Shown piece after piece: positions 16,008 to 25,276 of a stretch of DNA of 64,000 bases. The stretch is from Ardenticatenaceae bacterium. Lineage in GTDB: Bacteria; Chloroflexota; Anaerolineae; Promineifilales; Promineifilaceae. Position 1 is the first letter of the stretch. The number at the start of each line of letters is the position of its first letter. The notes beneath the pieces were generated by a model. That model saw only the letters and a program-made list of their open reading frames with translations, made no database searches and was not told where the DNA came from. Location: assembly GCA_020634455.1 (NCBI GenBank), contig JACKBQ010000001.1, forward strand, positions 1,550,001-1,614,000, given 5' to 3'. A program made the position numbers and the translations under genes.

Positions 16008-16418
16008 TTAACGCTTGGTATAGGTCGGAGCCTTACGCGCACGCTTCAAACCTGGCTTCTTGCGTTCCTTAATACGCGCATCGCGGGTCAGATGCCCACC
16101 AGCACGCAGCGTGCTACGCAAATTTTCATCGTACTCCACCAGAGCACGCGCCAGACCCAAGCGCACCGCGCCAGTCTGCCCAGTCACACCGCCACCATTG
16201 ATATGCACACTAACATCAACCTTGCCCATCAATTCTGCATCTTCCAGTGGGCCGGTCAGCGCCAGGTAATCACCAAAACGCGGGAAATATTCCTTGACGT
16301 CTTTATCATTGACCATGAAATTACCAGTGGCTTCCTGATCCAGGTAAATGCGAACGCGCGCAGAGGCACGTTTGCGGCGGCCAATTCCTTCGTAATACCG
16401 TCTTGATTCTTCTGCCAT
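16008..16418 (-). CDS. rpsI: 30S ribosomal protein S9
   Basis: S9 contacts P-site tRNA through its basic C-terminal tail. The product is 136 residues and begins with EESRRYYEGIGRRKRASARV, with a short N-terminal extension before the family core. It ends in the expected KAPTYTKR tail. The ATG at 16418 is chosen over an in-frame TTG at 16427 because AGGAG is ten bases upstream of it. It is the last gene of the block, 13 bases after rplM. Confidence 0.96.
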   Translation of the reverse strand: MAEESRRYYEGIGRRKRASARVRIYLDQEATGNFMVNDKDVKEYFPRFGDYLALTGPLEDAELMGKVDVSVHINGGGVTGQTGAVRLGLARALVEYDENLRSTLRAGGHLTRDARIKERKKPGLKRARKAPTYTKR

Positions 16419-16431
16419 CTTAATCAATCTC

Positions 16432-16860
16432 CTACAGTTCCATTGGAACAGGCTGCTGTGCCTGATGCGGATGCTCTTCGCCCGCGTAAATTTTCAGTTT
16501 CTTAAGCATTTTGCGTCCCAGTTTATTCTTGGGCAACATTCCTTTAACGGCCGCTTCAATGGGACGTGTCGGGAATTTCTCTAACTGGTCACGCAAGCTA
16601 ATTTCTGACAGGCCACCTGGGTAACCAGAGTGTTTGTAATACATCTTCTGATCCAAACGCCGACCCGTTACATGAATTTTTTCTGCGTTGATTACAATCA
16701 CGTAATCGCCACAGTCCACTGAGGGGGAAAACCCTGGCTTGTGTTTGCCGCGCAAAACAGAGGCAATGCGTGATGCCAACCGGCCCAATGTTTGGCCTTG
16801 GGCATCCACAATAAGCCATTGGCGTTCAACCTCGGCTGGTTTTGTGATGAACGTTTTCAT
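16432..16860 (-). CDS. rplM: 50S ribosomal protein L13
   Basis: The 142-residue L13 is an early-assembly 23S rRNA-binding protein. It shows the family landmarks GRLASRIASVLRGKHK, GDYVIVINAEKI and KGMLPKNKLGR. It precedes rpsI, the usual pairing, and follows truA by 17 bases. One near-miss octamer (ACGGCCGC) is inside the gene. Confidence 0.97.
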   Translation of the reverse strand: MKTFITKPAEVERQWLIVDAQGQTLGRLASRIASVLRGKHKPGFSPSVDCGDYVIVINAEKIHVTGRRLDQKMYYKHSGYPGGLSEISLRDQLEKFPTRPIEAAVKGMLPKNKLGRKMLKKLKIYAGEEHPHQAQQPVPMEL

Positions 16861-16877
16861 GCCGCTTTCTCCTACAT

Positions 16878-17642
16878 CTAAGCCAATCCATCAGACCAGC
16901 TCAGGTTTTTATACGTTATAGAAACAAGACAAAGACCTTGTGGGGGTGCCACCATACCACATTCATGGCGATTTTGGGCTTTAAACGCCCGCACAAACTC
17001 TTCGATAGTCCAGGTACCTTCACCCACCAGTTTTAAACTGCCCACAATACTGCGCACCATTCGGTATAAAAAAGCGTTTGCTTCAATCCGAAAGGTCAAA
17101 TCCTGTGCGGAACGCAGCCATTCTGCCACAAACAGCTCGCGCACAAAGTTGTTACCCTGTGGCGGCTGGCCAAATGTGGCAAAGTTGTGGGTGCCCAACA
17201 ATGATTTGGCAGCCTGGTTCATTTTTTCTTCATTCAAGGGTCTGATCACGTGCCAGCTGTACCCACGCCTAAGCGGGTGCCTAATCGGGTCGTCGTAAAT
17301 CGTATATTCGTACGCCCGACGCTGGGCATCATACCTGGGATGAAAGGATGATGATACCTGTTTTAGTTGTAAAATTGCGATATCCTCTGGCAAATTGGCA
17401 TTGAGCGCTCTGTGTAAATCTTCTGCGCGATGACGCCATGCCAGAGAGAAAGAAATTACTTGCCCAACTGCGTGAACACCACTGTCTGTTCTACCTGAGC
17501 CAAGCACCGTAACGGGTTGGCGGGCTAGCTGGCTCAGGACATCTTCTAGGGCGTTCTGTACGGTGGGCTGACTTTCAACCTGCCGCTGAAAACCATGATA
17601 CTCTGTGCCGTCATAGGCAAGCAGAGCAGCATACGTCTGCAA
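16878..17642 (-). CDS. truA: tRNA pseudouridine(38-40) synthase
   Basis: TruA isomerises uridines 38-40 in the anticodon arm. The 254-residue product has the catalytic Asp53 in GSGRTDSGVHA, and the FLYRMVR motif near residue 190. It starts three bases after the rplQ stop, so translation is probably coupled. The place between rplQ and rplM-rpsI is the common order in Gram-positive-type genomes. Confidence 0.95.
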   Translation of the reverse strand: MQTYAALLAYDGTEYHGFQRQVESQPTVQNALEDVLSQLARQPVTVLGSGRTDSGVHAVGQVISFSLAWRHRAEDLHRALNANLPEDIAILQLKQVSSSFHPRYDAQRRAYEYTIYDDPIRHPLRRGYSWHVIRPLNEEKMNQAAKSLLGTHNFATFGQPPQGNNFVRELFVAEWLRSAQDLTFRIEANAFLYRMVRSIVGSLKLVGEGTWTIEEFVRAFKAQNRHECGMVAPPQGLCLVSITYKNLSWSDGLA

Positions 17643-17645
17643 GCA

Positions 17646-18068
17646 TTACTCCTCGTCAATGAGCATGATCATGGCCATATCGGCATTATCGCCGGAGCGT
17701 TTGCCAATTTTAACCATGCGGGTGTACCCACCCGGCCGATTCGCGTAACGGGGAGCAATGTCGTCGAACAGTTTCTTGACGACATCCACATCTTCCGTAG
17801 CGCCATCTTCATCTTCTGCCTGACGGAAACGTGCAATGCGTGCTGCAATCAGACGACGGGCATGAATGGCCTGTGCGGGATCATTTTTGGCAAGCCCGCG
17901 TTTAGCCATGGTAATGATTTTTTCGGCTGCGGGACGCAGCATTCTTGCTTTTGCTTCTGTGGTCAAAATTTGTTCGTGGACGAGCAGCTCTGCAATCATG
18001 TTTTTGCGCAGGGCTTTGCGATGTGCGCTATCTCGTCCTAATTTACGACCGCTTACTCTGTGTCGCAT
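17646..18068 (-). CDS. rplQ: 50S ribosomal protein L17
   Basis: L17 lines the peptide exit region. The 140-residue product has the typical opening MRHRVSGRKLGRDSAHRKAL and the conserved GGYTRMVKIGKRSGDNADMA segment. A short acidic stretch (AEDEDGATEDVD) sits in the central insert. It lies 36 bases after rpoA. Confidence 0.97.
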   Translation of the reverse strand: MRHRVSGRKLGRDSAHRKALRKNMIAELLVHEQILTTEAKARMLRPAAEKIITMAKRGLAKNDPAQAIHARRLIAARIARFRQAEDEDGATEDVDVVKKLFDDIAPRYANRPGGYTRMVKIGKRSGDNADMAMIMLIDEE

Positions 18069-18104
18069 GATGTATACCTCGTTTTGTTAGGCGAACGGCC
18101 GTAC

Positions 18105-19073
18105 TTACGCAGCGGCCGTTTCTCCTTCTTCATCTTTCAAAAAGCCTTTGGCGCGCAATTGATCTTTCAATTCATCCAGTGATTTCTCACCAAAGTTGCG
18201 GATGGCCAGCATGGTTTCTTCGCCACGCTCCAGCATATCCAGCATTTCACCCACCTTGGTGATGCCGGTCCGCTTCAACGAGTTGAAAACGCGTACACTT
18301 AGATCAAGTTGCTCAATCGGCGTATCGTAAATTTCGTTCGGGATGGCCCCTTCTTCTTCTTCTTCCTCTTCAACAGGCAAGAAGGTTTCCTCGCTAACAC
18401 CAGCGATTGGCCGCAAATATTGCATCATAATTTGGGCTGACTGTGCCAACGATTCTTCCGGTTTGATGGTGCCATCGGTCCAGATTTGCATAACGACGCG
18501 ATCATAATCTGCGGCCTGACCAACGCGGGTTTTTTCAACAGAATAACCAACGCGGCGAATTGGGCTAAAGATTGCGTCTACAGGTAGTTCACCAATGGGC
18601 AGACGTCCACGCTCTTCGGCCGGAGAATAGCCACGACCGGTTTCGGCCGTCATTTCAATCTCCAAAAAGGCATCATCAGAATCCACCGTAAACAAATACA
18701 GGTCAGGGTTGATGATTTCTACCTCTGGAGGCGTCTGAATATCTGCGGCGGTTACGGTGCCTGCGCCATGGACTTCCAGACGCAGACGAGCCGTGTCGGT
18801 GCCGTGCAGCTTTAGGCGCAGCTGTTTAATATGCAAAATCAACTGCATCATATCTTCGCGGACATACTCAATGGCCGAAAACTCATGCGGCACATCGGTC
18901 ACGCGAATAGACGTAATAGCGGCCCCCGGCAATGATGCAAGCAAGACGCGGCGCAGAGCGTTGCCCAAGGTTGTGCCATACCCTCTTTCCAACGGGCCAA
19001 GGATAAAACGGCCGTATTCACGCGACATCGCGGTGCTTTCAATTTTGGGCAGTATAAGGTTACTAATAGCCAA
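18105..19073 (-). CDS. rpoA: RNA polymerase alpha subunit
   Basis: The 322-residue alpha subunit has an N-terminal dimerisation domain (about 1-235, with GPLERGYGTTLGNALRRVLL and the GYSPAE segment) and a C-terminal helix-hairpin domain (about 255-315, EQLDLSVRVFNSLKRTGI...GEKSLDELKDQL) that contacts UP elements and activators. The linker carries six glutamates in a row. Its place between rpsD and rplQ is standard. Confidence 0.97.
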   Translation of the reverse strand: MAISNLILPKIESTAMSREYGRFILGPLERGYGTTLGNALRRVLLASLPGAAITSIRVTDVPHEFSAIEYVREDMMQLILHIKQLRLKLHGTDTARLRLEVHGAGTVTAADIQTPPEVEIINPDLYLFTVDSDDAFLEIEMTAETGRGYSPAEERGRLPIGELPVDAIFSPIRRVGYSVEKTRVGQAADYDRVVMQIWTDGTIKPEESLAQSAQIMMQYLRPIAGVSEETFLPVEEEEEEEGAIPNEIYDTPIEQLDLSVRVFNSLKRTGITKVGEMLDMLERGEETMLAIRNFGEKSLDELKDQLRAKGFLKDEEGETAAA

Positions 19074-19112
19074 CGTACATACCTCCCTATGCTAGGCTCA
19101 GGACGGTTAAAA

Positions 19113-19772
19113 TTACCGCCGGGAGTAATATTCAACAACAAGCTGCTCATTGATGGAAATATCAATATCATCACGAGCAGGCAAATTCAAAACATTTGCA
19201 GACACATTTCTAACGTCCAGGGACAACCAGCGAGGAACCTGTCGGTCATCCAAATCTTGACGCAGATCTTTAAAGTAGGTACGTCGCATACTTTCAGAGC
19301 GAACACCCACCGTGTCACCAGCAGATACCAAAGCGGATGGCACGTTTGTTTTACGGCCGTTCAGCGTAATATGACCATGCTGCACCAGCTGACGCGCCTG
19401 CGCCCGCGAATCTGCCCAACCCAGCCGATAAACAACGTTATCCAGACGGGTCTCCAACAGAACCAACAAATTCGTACCTGTCAGACCAACCCGCTGCGTC
19501 GCCCGCCGGAAATAACGGCTAAACTGACGTTCCATCACGCCATAAATACGACGAGCTTTTTGCTTCTCGCGTAATTGCAACAAATAGTCTGATGCGCGTC
19601 CACGACGAAACTGATTATCGCGACCATGTTCCCCTGGGGGATAGGAACGACGCTCAAAAGAGCATTTAGGAGTCAAACAACGCGACCCCTTCAAGAACAG
19701 CTTTTCACCTTCACGGCGACAAAGCTTACATACTGGACCAGTATACCTTGCCAACTTAACCTCCGTATTCAA
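19113..19772 (-). CDS. rpsD: 30S ribosomal protein S4 (zinc-binding form)
   Basis: S4 nucleates 30S assembly and can repress its own operon. The 219-residue product keeps the zinc set Cys15, Cys18, Cys32 and Cys37 at the N-terminus. The S4 RNA-binding motif (RLGWADSRAQARQLVQHGH) is in the middle. A 141-base spacer separates it from rpsK, long for this block, and could hold a regulatory site. A small TGAGCA/TGCTCA hairpin is seen in that spacer. Confidence 0.96.
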   Translation of the reverse strand: MNTEVKLARYTGPVCKLCRREGEKLFLKGSRCLTPKCSFERRSYPPGEHGRDNQFRRGRASDYLLQLREKQKARRIYGVMERQFSRYFRRATQRVGLTGTNLLVLLETRLDNVVYRLGWADSRAQARQLVQHGHITLNGRKTNVPSALVSAGDTVGVRSESMRRTYFKDLRQDLDDRQVPRWLSLDVRNVSANVLNLPARDDIDISINEQLVVEYYSRR

Positions 19773-19913
19773 GCTAAAATGAGAGGTTTACAGGTGTGGC
19801 AACACCCCTTCATCCCTCTCAAAACAATAAACTGTAAATGTCTAATTTGACTTTGGGATTAAACCCTGCGCCCTAAAATGAGCAACAACTGCTCAGGGTC
19901 GCAAATAAATATA

Positions 19914-20306
19914 TTAGACCCGACGCTTTTTCTTTGGACGACATCCATTGTGCGGCACAGGCGTAATATCGCGAATGCTCTTTACCTGAATGCCAGAAGC
20001 TTGCAACGAACGAATTGCCTGCTCACGACCTGGACCAGGCCCTTTCACAATAACGTCCATCTCTTGCATACCGCTTTCTTGAGCAACGCGGGCAGCATTT
20101 TGTGCCGCCAACCGAGCAGCATAAGGTGTACTCTTCCGTGAACCCTTAAACCCTGCGTTTCCAGCACTTGACCAGGCAATTGTATTACCAGACATATCAG
20201 TGATGGTAACAATTGTGTTATTGAACGTAGCAAAAATGTGCGCCTGCCCTTGGGGCACCATGCGTTTAACTTTTTTGCGTGCTTGTGACTGTCTTCTACG
20301 TCCCAT
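19914..20306 (-). CDS. rpsK: 30S ribosomal protein S11
   Basis: S11 lies on the 30S platform. The 130-residue product has the conserved ATFNNTIVTITD, WSSAGNAGFKGSRKSTPYAA and GPGPGREQAIRSL blocks and ends PHNGCRPKKKRRV. It follows rpsM by 77 bases. Confidence 0.97.
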   Translation of the reverse strand: MGRRRQSQARKKVKRMVPQGQAHIFATFNNTIVTITDMSGNTIAWSSAGNAGFKGSRKSTPYAARLAAQNAARVAQESGMQEMDVIVKGPGPGREQAIRSLQASGIQVKSIRDITPVPHNGCRPKKKRRV

Positions 20307-20383
20307 TCCGTCTCCTAAAACTTAACCAGCGAGGTAGAGGATACGGCCGTATCCCACCCATTCACTGCAAATCAAATGATGAA

Positions 20384-20764
20384 TTATTTACCCTTACGGC
20401 GACCACGTCCTGCAACTGTCTTCTTGGGACCTTTACGCGAACGAGCATTTGTTTTCGTCCGCTGCCCATGCACAGGTAAATGACGACGGTGACGCAGACC
20501 ACGATAACAACCAATTTCCGTCAAGCGCTTAATATTCATAGCAACTTCCCGACGCAGATCACCTTCAACAACATAGTCGCTGTCAATGATTTGCCGTAGC
20601 TGCGTAACTTCGCTCTCCGATAAATCCTGCACACGTGTATTGGGATCTACACCGGCTTTTGCCAGGATTTCCTGGCTGCTGGTTTTACCAATGCCATAAA
20701 TGTATGTCAGACTAATTTCTACCCGCTTATTACGGGGAATATCTACACCAGCAATACGTGCCAT
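20384..20764 (-). CDS. rpsM: 30S ribosomal protein S13
   Basis: S13 contacts the large subunit and P-site tRNA at the head of the 30S. The 126-residue product begins MARIAGVDIPRNKRVEISLT and ends with a basic RKGPKKTVAGRGRRKGK tail. The RGLRHRRHLPVHGQRTKTNAR segment is the usual anticodon-arm contact region. Confidence 0.97.
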   Translation of the reverse strand: MARIAGVDIPRNKRVEISLTYIYGIGKTSSQEILAKAGVDPNTRVQDLSESEVTQLRQIIDSDYVVEGDLRREVAMNIKRLTEIGCYRGLRHRRHLPVHGQRTKTNARSRKGPKKTVAGRGRRKGK

Positions 20765-20824
20765 AATTCCTCCAGAAATTCCTTACGAGATCATCTTGCA
20801 CCAGTCAAACTGGCACAACAACTT

Positions 20825-20938
20825 TTAGCCCTGGCGCTGCTTATGATTCGGGTCTACACAAATCACACGAACAACACCCTTCCGCTTAATAATTTTGCAC
20901 TTTGGGCAACGACGTTTAACAGACGCTGATACTTTCAT
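20825..20938 (-). CDS. rpmJ: 50S ribosomal protein L36
   Basis: This 37-residue zinc-ribbon protein starts at the ATG at 20938 (MKVSASVKRRCPKCK) and ends NHKQRQG. Cys11, Cys14, Cys27 and His32 are the metal ligands. In most genomes infA lies just upstream. Here the next gene upstream is adk, 156 bases away, with nothing between. Confidence 0.95.
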   Translation of the reverse strand: MKVSASVKRRCPKCKIIKRKGVVRVICVDPNHKQRQG

Positions 20939-21094
20939 CTTTAGCTCCTCAAACAGCCTCACCTAATCATCAGACTGTTCAGCTCATTCTATTATTTCTG
21001 GTAAAAAAACTTGAGAAAATAGTTGTTTCGGTTTGCATCCAAAGCAATCTACTATTCTGCCATCAAATGCTTTTTCTGTCCAGAAATTGCTAAT
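20939..21094. other. spacer between adk and rpmJ, without infA or map
   Basis: The 156 bases hold no reading frame for initiation factor 1 or methionine aminopeptidase on either strand. The stretch is A+T-rich with a run of seven T on the minus strand near 21003-21010 and TAATAG/TAGAAT boxes, so it may hold an internal promoter for rpmJ and the alpha genes. Confidence 0.5.
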
Positions 21095-21670
21095 TTACAT
21101 TACTTTTTGCACTACGTTAGTCAAATCGGCCGTAACTTCGTCAATAGACTGCTCACCATTGACCTTTACTAATAGCCCTTTTTCCTTGTAGTAATTCAGC
21201 AGCGGCGCAGTTTCAGAACGATAAACTTCCATTCGCACGCGAATTGTTTCTTCATTATCGTCTGCCCGCCCCTCAATCTCAGCTCGCTTGGCAAGGCGCT
21301 CAACAAGAACATCCTGGTTCACATCAATGAACGGCACCACCGCAATTTTAGCGGAGAATTCTTCCAGCAATTCGTCTAAAGCCTCGGCTTGGGCTGTTGT
21401 TCTAGGGAAACCATCCAAAATGGCTCCACCTTCGCAGTCCGATTGAGACAATCGATCTTGAACCATCGCAACGGTAACTTCATCGGGAACTAGCTCGCCT
21501 TTGTCCATATAGGTACGTGCCAGCTTGCCAAGTGCCGTCTCGTTTTTTAAATTTGCCCGAAAAAGATCACCTGTTGCAACCTGCGGCAGTCCTAAAGAGA
21601 CTTGCAACCTCTTCGCCTGCGTCCCTTTACCAGCTCCAGGCGCTCCCATCAAAACCACAAAGGTCTTCAT
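21095..21670 (-). CDS. adk: adenylate kinase, short-lid type
   Basis: Adk interconverts ATP plus AMP with two ADP. The 191-residue product has the P-loop GAPGAGKGT at 9-17, the AMP-binding TGDLFRANL and DGFPRTTAQA segments, and a short lid (KRAEIEGRADDNEETIRVR) without the zinc-finger insertion of long forms. Its ATG overlaps the secY stop (TAATG), the usual coupling of the spc operon. Confidence 0.95.
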   Translation of the reverse strand: MKTFVVLMGAPGAGKGTQAKRLQVSLGLPQVATGDLFRANLKNETALGKLARTYMDKGELVPDEVTVAMVQDRLSQSDCEGGAILDGFPRTTAQAEALDELLEEFSAKIAVVPFIDVNQDVLVERLAKRAEIEGRADDNEETIRVRMEVYRSETAPLLNYYKEKGLLVKVNGEQSIDEVTADLTNVVQKVM

Positions 21671-23040
21671 TAGATGAATCCCTCATACTGACGCATAAGT
21701 AATTGCGATTCGAGTTGGCGCATTGTGTCAATAACCACACCCACAACAATAATCAAACCAGAGCCGCTAACTACCAAGGTGCTTTGCTCAATGCCTGGGA
21801 TGTTCAAGATGACACCAACCAAACTCATAATACCTGGCAAGATGGCAATGGTTCCCAAGAAAATAGCCCCAGCAAACGTGATGCGGCGCACAACCTTGGT
21901 AATGTAATCCTCAGTACGCTTACCAGGACGAATACCAGGAATAAACCCACCTTGTCGTTGAAGCGTCTGGGGAATGTTTTGCTGGCGAACCATTACATCC
22001 GTGTAAAAGAACGTAAAGCCAACCACAAGAATAAAGAAAGACAACCAGTAGATAACAAACCCCACCGGAGCTACTGTTGGATCTGCATTGCCAAACCGAC
22101 TCAGTGCAGTGGCGACTGTATCCATGAAACCGCCATCACCACTAATAAACAACCCGGCCAACACTGATGGGAAGGTTAAAATTGATTGGGCAAAGATGAT
22201 CGGGATCATACCGGCCGTATTTACTTTTAGCGGCACATAGCTACTCTGCCCCTGGTACACTTTGCGGCCTCGCACACGACGGCCGTATTGCACTGGTATG
22301 CGTCGCTGCCCTTCCTGCACAATCACGATCACGAAAATCGTCAGCACAGTGATGATTAAAAATGCAGCCACGGTAAAGATCATTGTGGTTGTTTCATCAA
22401 GCTGGAATAAACCCGCAATGCCGGGCAAAATACGCGACACGATGCCACCAAAAATGATCAACGAGATGCCTTGCCCGATTCCATCCTCAGTAATGAGTTC
22501 ACCTAGCCAGATGGCAAACATGGTGCCGCCCATCATAGCTAACAAAGTAGTGAAGGTCGGCAACAATTGCTCTGCAGCAAAACCAAAGTTTGGCATAATT
22601 TGCGCCAAACCATCAGCACCGCCTGCGCCAATGCTAAACCCAATCAGGCGAATTTGGCCAACTGCCTGCAACAGCGACAGCGGGACAGTCAAATAGTAAG
22701 TAATCCGGTTCTTACGGTTACGCCCAGACTCCCCCTCAGAATCCATTTCCTGCAATTGGGGGATGATGGGTGTGAGTAACTGAATAATGATAGATGCTGT
22801 AATATATGGATAGACACCCATCGCCATTACAGAAAAGTTTCGCACAGCCCCACCGGACAACAAGTCTAGGAAGTTGACTAACTGGTTATTAGCAGCAGTA
22901 AAACTAAGCCATGCCGACAGGTTCACACCAGGAACAGGAATGTTGGCTACCAAACGGTAAATTACCAAAATCAACACCGTGAAAAGAATACGGCGGCGTA
23001 AATCTGGCAGGGAAAAGGCAGCTCTAACTGATTCGACCAT
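21670..23040 (-). CDS. secY: preprotein translocase subunit SecY
   Basis: The 456-residue protein forms the protein-conducting channel with SecE and SecG. About ten transmembrane helices are visible. Family marks include the plug region after helix 1, GIGQGISLIIFGGI, and the cytosolic loop QEGQRRIPVQYGRR before GQSSYVPLKVNTAGMIPIIFA. It lies between rplO and adk as usual. Confidence 0.97.
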   Translation of the reverse strand: MVESVRAAFSLPDLRRRILFTVLILVIYRLVANIPVPGVNLSAWLSFTAANNQLVNFLDLLSGGAVRNFSVMAMGVYPYITASIIIQLLTPIIPQLQEMDSEGESGRNRKNRITYYLTVPLSLLQAVGQIRLIGFSIGAGGADGLAQIMPNFGFAAEQLLPTFTTLLAMMGGTMFAIWLGELITEDGIGQGISLIIFGGIVSRILPGIAGLFQLDETTTMIFTVAAFLIITVLTIFVIVIVQEGQRRIPVQYGRRVRGRKVYQGQSSYVPLKVNTAGMIPIIFAQSILTFPSVLAGLFISGDGGFMDTVATALSRFGNADPTVAPVGFVIYWLSFFILVVGFTFFYTDVMVRQQNIPQTLQRQGGFIPGIRPGKRTEDYITKVVRRITFAGAIFLGTIAILPGIMSLVGVILNIPGIEQSTLVVSGSGLIIVVGVVIDTMRQLESQLLMRQYEGFI

Positions 23041-23093
23041 GATTTTCCTCCAAAAGTTGGTGCATTAAGAATGCCAAAGCCTTCCTTAGCACA

Positions 23094-23549
23094 TTATGCC
23101 AGGGGGAGCACCTCGATCGTACCTCCAGCTGCTTCAATTTTTTCTTTAGCAGTTGCAGAAAAACGATGAGCCTTTACCGTCAGAGCCACATTCAACTCAC
23201 CATCGCCCAACACAACCACAGGGTCTGTTGGTTTTTTGATGAGGCCAATGGCGGACATCACTTCTGGGGTGACATCAACACCCTCAAAGTCAAACTCTGC
23301 CAGGCTTTTAAGATTCACTGGTTTGTAGTACACCTTATTGATGTTGGTAAAACCACGTTTATACGGCAAACGACGGGCGAGGGGCAGCTGACCGCCTTCA
23401 AAATAGATACCTTTGCCACCACCACTGCGAGCGCCCTGGCCCTTGGTACCACGGCCGGCAGTTTTACCTTGCCCGGCGGAGATACCACGACCCACTCGCT
23501 TGCGCTTTTGCGTTTTGCCTTCATTTGGGCGCAGATCGTGTAATTTCAT
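23094..23549 (-). CDS. rplO: 50S ribosomal protein L15
   Basis: L15 is a late-assembly 23S-binding protein. The 151-residue product has the glycine- and lysine-rich opening MKLHDLRPNEGKTQKRKRVG, followed by GRGISAGQGKTAGRGTKGQG, and a globular C-terminal part ending AAGGTIEVLPLA. It follows rpmD directly. Confidence 0.97.
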   Translation of the reverse strand: MKLHDLRPNEGKTQKRKRVGRGISAGQGKTAGRGTKGQGARSGGGKGIYFEGGQLPLARRLPYKRGFTNINKVYYKPVNLKSLAEFDFEGVDVTPEVMSAIGLIKKPTDPVVVLGDGELNVALTVKAHRFSATAKEKIEAAGGTIEVLPLA

Positions 23550-23550
23550 T

Positions 23551-23733
23551 TTATTCTACCTCTTCTACAGTCACTAGATGGCTAACTTTGTTAACCATAC
23601 CGCGAATAACGGCCGTATCTTCATGCTCAACCGTTTGATTTAACTTGGTAAAACCAAGGGCGCGGATAGTGCCTTTTTGATCTTTTTTATAACCTATTGA
23701 ACTTTTCGAGTACGTAATGCGTAATTTAGCCAT
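23551..23733 (-). CDS. rpmD: 50S ribosomal protein L30
   Basis: This 60-residue protein opens MAKLRITYSKSSIGYKKDQK and has the RALGFTKLNQTVEHEDT segment typical of bacterial L30. The octamer ACGGCCGT encodes part of its (E)DTAVIRGM strand. Its start overlaps the rpsE stop by one base. Confidence 0.96.
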   Translation of the reverse strand: MAKLRITYSKSSIGYKKDQKGTIRALGFTKLNQTVEHEDTAVIRGMVNKVSHLVTVEEVE

Positions 23734-24251
23734 TAGTCACGACTCCAAAACGGGGTGACATCCATCACATCCTTACCACGATCAGCAGCAACTTCCTTCA
23801 CACTCTTCAGGTTCATCAAGCCATTCATGGTTGCTTGCAAAACATTCAGAGCATTCGCGCTGCCCAAGGATTTTGACAAGATATCTTTGTATCCAGCTGC
23901 TTCAATAACAGCACGAACACCACCACCTGCAATAACACCAGTACCAGGGGATGCTGGCTTAAGCAGTACCCGAGCAGCGCCATGCACACCAATAATTTCA
24001 TGCGGCACAGTGTTGCCTACAATCGGCACTTTTGTAAGTGATTTACGGGCTGCATCCAAAGCCTTGCGGATAGCATCCGGCACTGAGCGGGCTTTACCTA
24101 CGCCCACGCCAACACGACCTTTGTTATCGCCTACCACAACAGTCACGCGGAAGGCAAAACGGCGTCCGCCTTTTACAACTTTGGCAACACGGGTAATGTC
24201 AATGATACGCTCATCGTATTCCTGTTCGAAACTTTGTCGTCTTTGACCCAT
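23733..24251 (-). CDS. rpsE: 30S ribosomal protein S5
   Basis: S5 affects decoding accuracy and helps form the mRNA entry tunnel. From the ATG at 24251 the product is 172 residues, with the double-stranded RNA-binding-like N domain (RVAKVVKGGRRFAFRVTVVV) and the GTGVIAGGGVRAVIEAAGYKD block. An upstream ATG at 24263 adds four residues and is an alternative start. Confidence 0.96.
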   Translation of the reverse strand: MGQRRQSFEQEYDERIIDITRVAKVVKGGRRFAFRVTVVVGDNKGRVGVGVGKARSVPDAIRKALDAARKSLTKVPIVGNTVPHEIIGVHGAARVLLKPASPGTGVIAGGGVRAVIEAAGYKDILSKSLGSANALNVLQATMNGLMNLKSVKEVAADRGKDVMDVTPFWSRD

Positions 24252-24343
24252 TTCCTTCTCCATACGGCTGCGCCATGAATGTTTGATTCTGGCGCAGCAC
24301 TTTCCAGTTCAGCAAACCAACGATGGCCTGAACCTATCAAAAC

Positions 24344-24706
24344 TTAGAAATCCAGACCACCCTCGCGGGCACCATCAGCCAGAGCTTTAATACGGCCGTG
24401 ATACAAATAACCACCGCGATCAAAAAGCACCTGCAAAACGCCAGCAGCTTTAGCTCGCTCGGCAATCGCCTTGCCAACCATGGTTGCTTGCTCTTTCTTA
24501 GGTTTACCAGCCAAATCACCACGCAGCGCTTTGTCTACTGTAGAAGCTGAAACAATCGTTGTGCCAGCAACATCATCGATCACCTGGGCATAGATATGAT
24601 CCAGGCTACGAAAGACGTTCAAACGCGGCCGTGCAGCAGTACCTGAAATTTTATTCCGAATACGACGATGACGCCGTTTACGTGCAACTTTTGATTTAAT
24701 AGCCAT
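24344..24706 (-). CDS. rplR: 50S ribosomal protein L18
   Basis: L18 binds 5S rRNA. The 120-residue product has an N-terminal basic tail (KSKVARKRRHRRIRNKISG), the RPRLNVFRSLDHIYAQVIDD segment and the C-terminal FDRGGYLYHGRIKALADGAREGGL block. It follows rplF by 13 bases. Confidence 0.97.
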   Translation of the reverse strand: MAIKSKVARKRRHRRIRNKISGTAARPRLNVFRSLDHIYAQVIDDVAGTTIVSASTVDKALRGDLAGKPKKEQATMVGKAIAERAKAAGVLQVLFDRGGYLYHGRIKALADGAREGGLDF

Positions 24707-24719
24707 GTCAAACTAACCT

Positions 24720-25262
24720 TTAAACCTTACCGGCCTTACCAGCTTTACGGCGAACGTATTCACCTCTGTAGCGAATCCCCTTACCCTTATACGGTTCCGG
24801 GGGGCGCTGCTTGCGAATCACTGCCGAAATTTCGCCAACAACCTGCTTGTCTATACCGTTGACAATGATTGTCTTGTTACGGTTTTCAACAACGAAGGAC
24901 ACATCTTTAGGTGGTTCAAACCGAACAGGATGTGAATAGCCTACATTCAACACCAGGGTTGTCCCATCCAATTCTGCACGGTAGCCAACACCTTCAATGT
25001 CCAAAATCCTGTTAAAACCATCGCTAACACCCACCACCATATTACTGATGAGTGCCCGCGTAAGACCATGTAAAGAGCGGTGCTGGCGAGAGTCAGACGG
25101 CCGTTTTACCGTCAACACACCATCTTCCTGCTCAAACTGCATATCTGGGTGCACTTTTTGTGTCAACTGCCCCTTAGGACCCTTAACATTTATAGTTCCC
25201 TTCTTTACTTCAATCTGTACCCCATTTGGAATAGTAATGGGGGCTTTACCAATGCGAGACAT
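24720..25262 (-). CDS. rplF: 50S ribosomal protein L6
   Basis: L6 lies near the factor-binding site. The 180-residue product opens MSRIGKAPITIPNGVQIEVK, and has the duplicated L6 domains and the C-terminal signature PEPYKGKGIRYRGEYVRRKAGKAGK. Confidence 0.97.
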   Translation of the reverse strand: MSRIGKAPITIPNGVQIEVKKGTINVKGPKGQLTQKVHPDMQFEQEDGVLTVKRPSDSRQHRSLHGLTRALISNMVVGVSDGFNRILDIEGVGYRAELDGTTLVLNVGYSHPVRFEPPKDVSFVVENRNKTIIVNGIDKQVVGEISAVIRKQRPPEPYKGKGIRYRGEYVRRKAGKAGKV

Positions 25263-25276
25263 AATAATCCCTCCAA

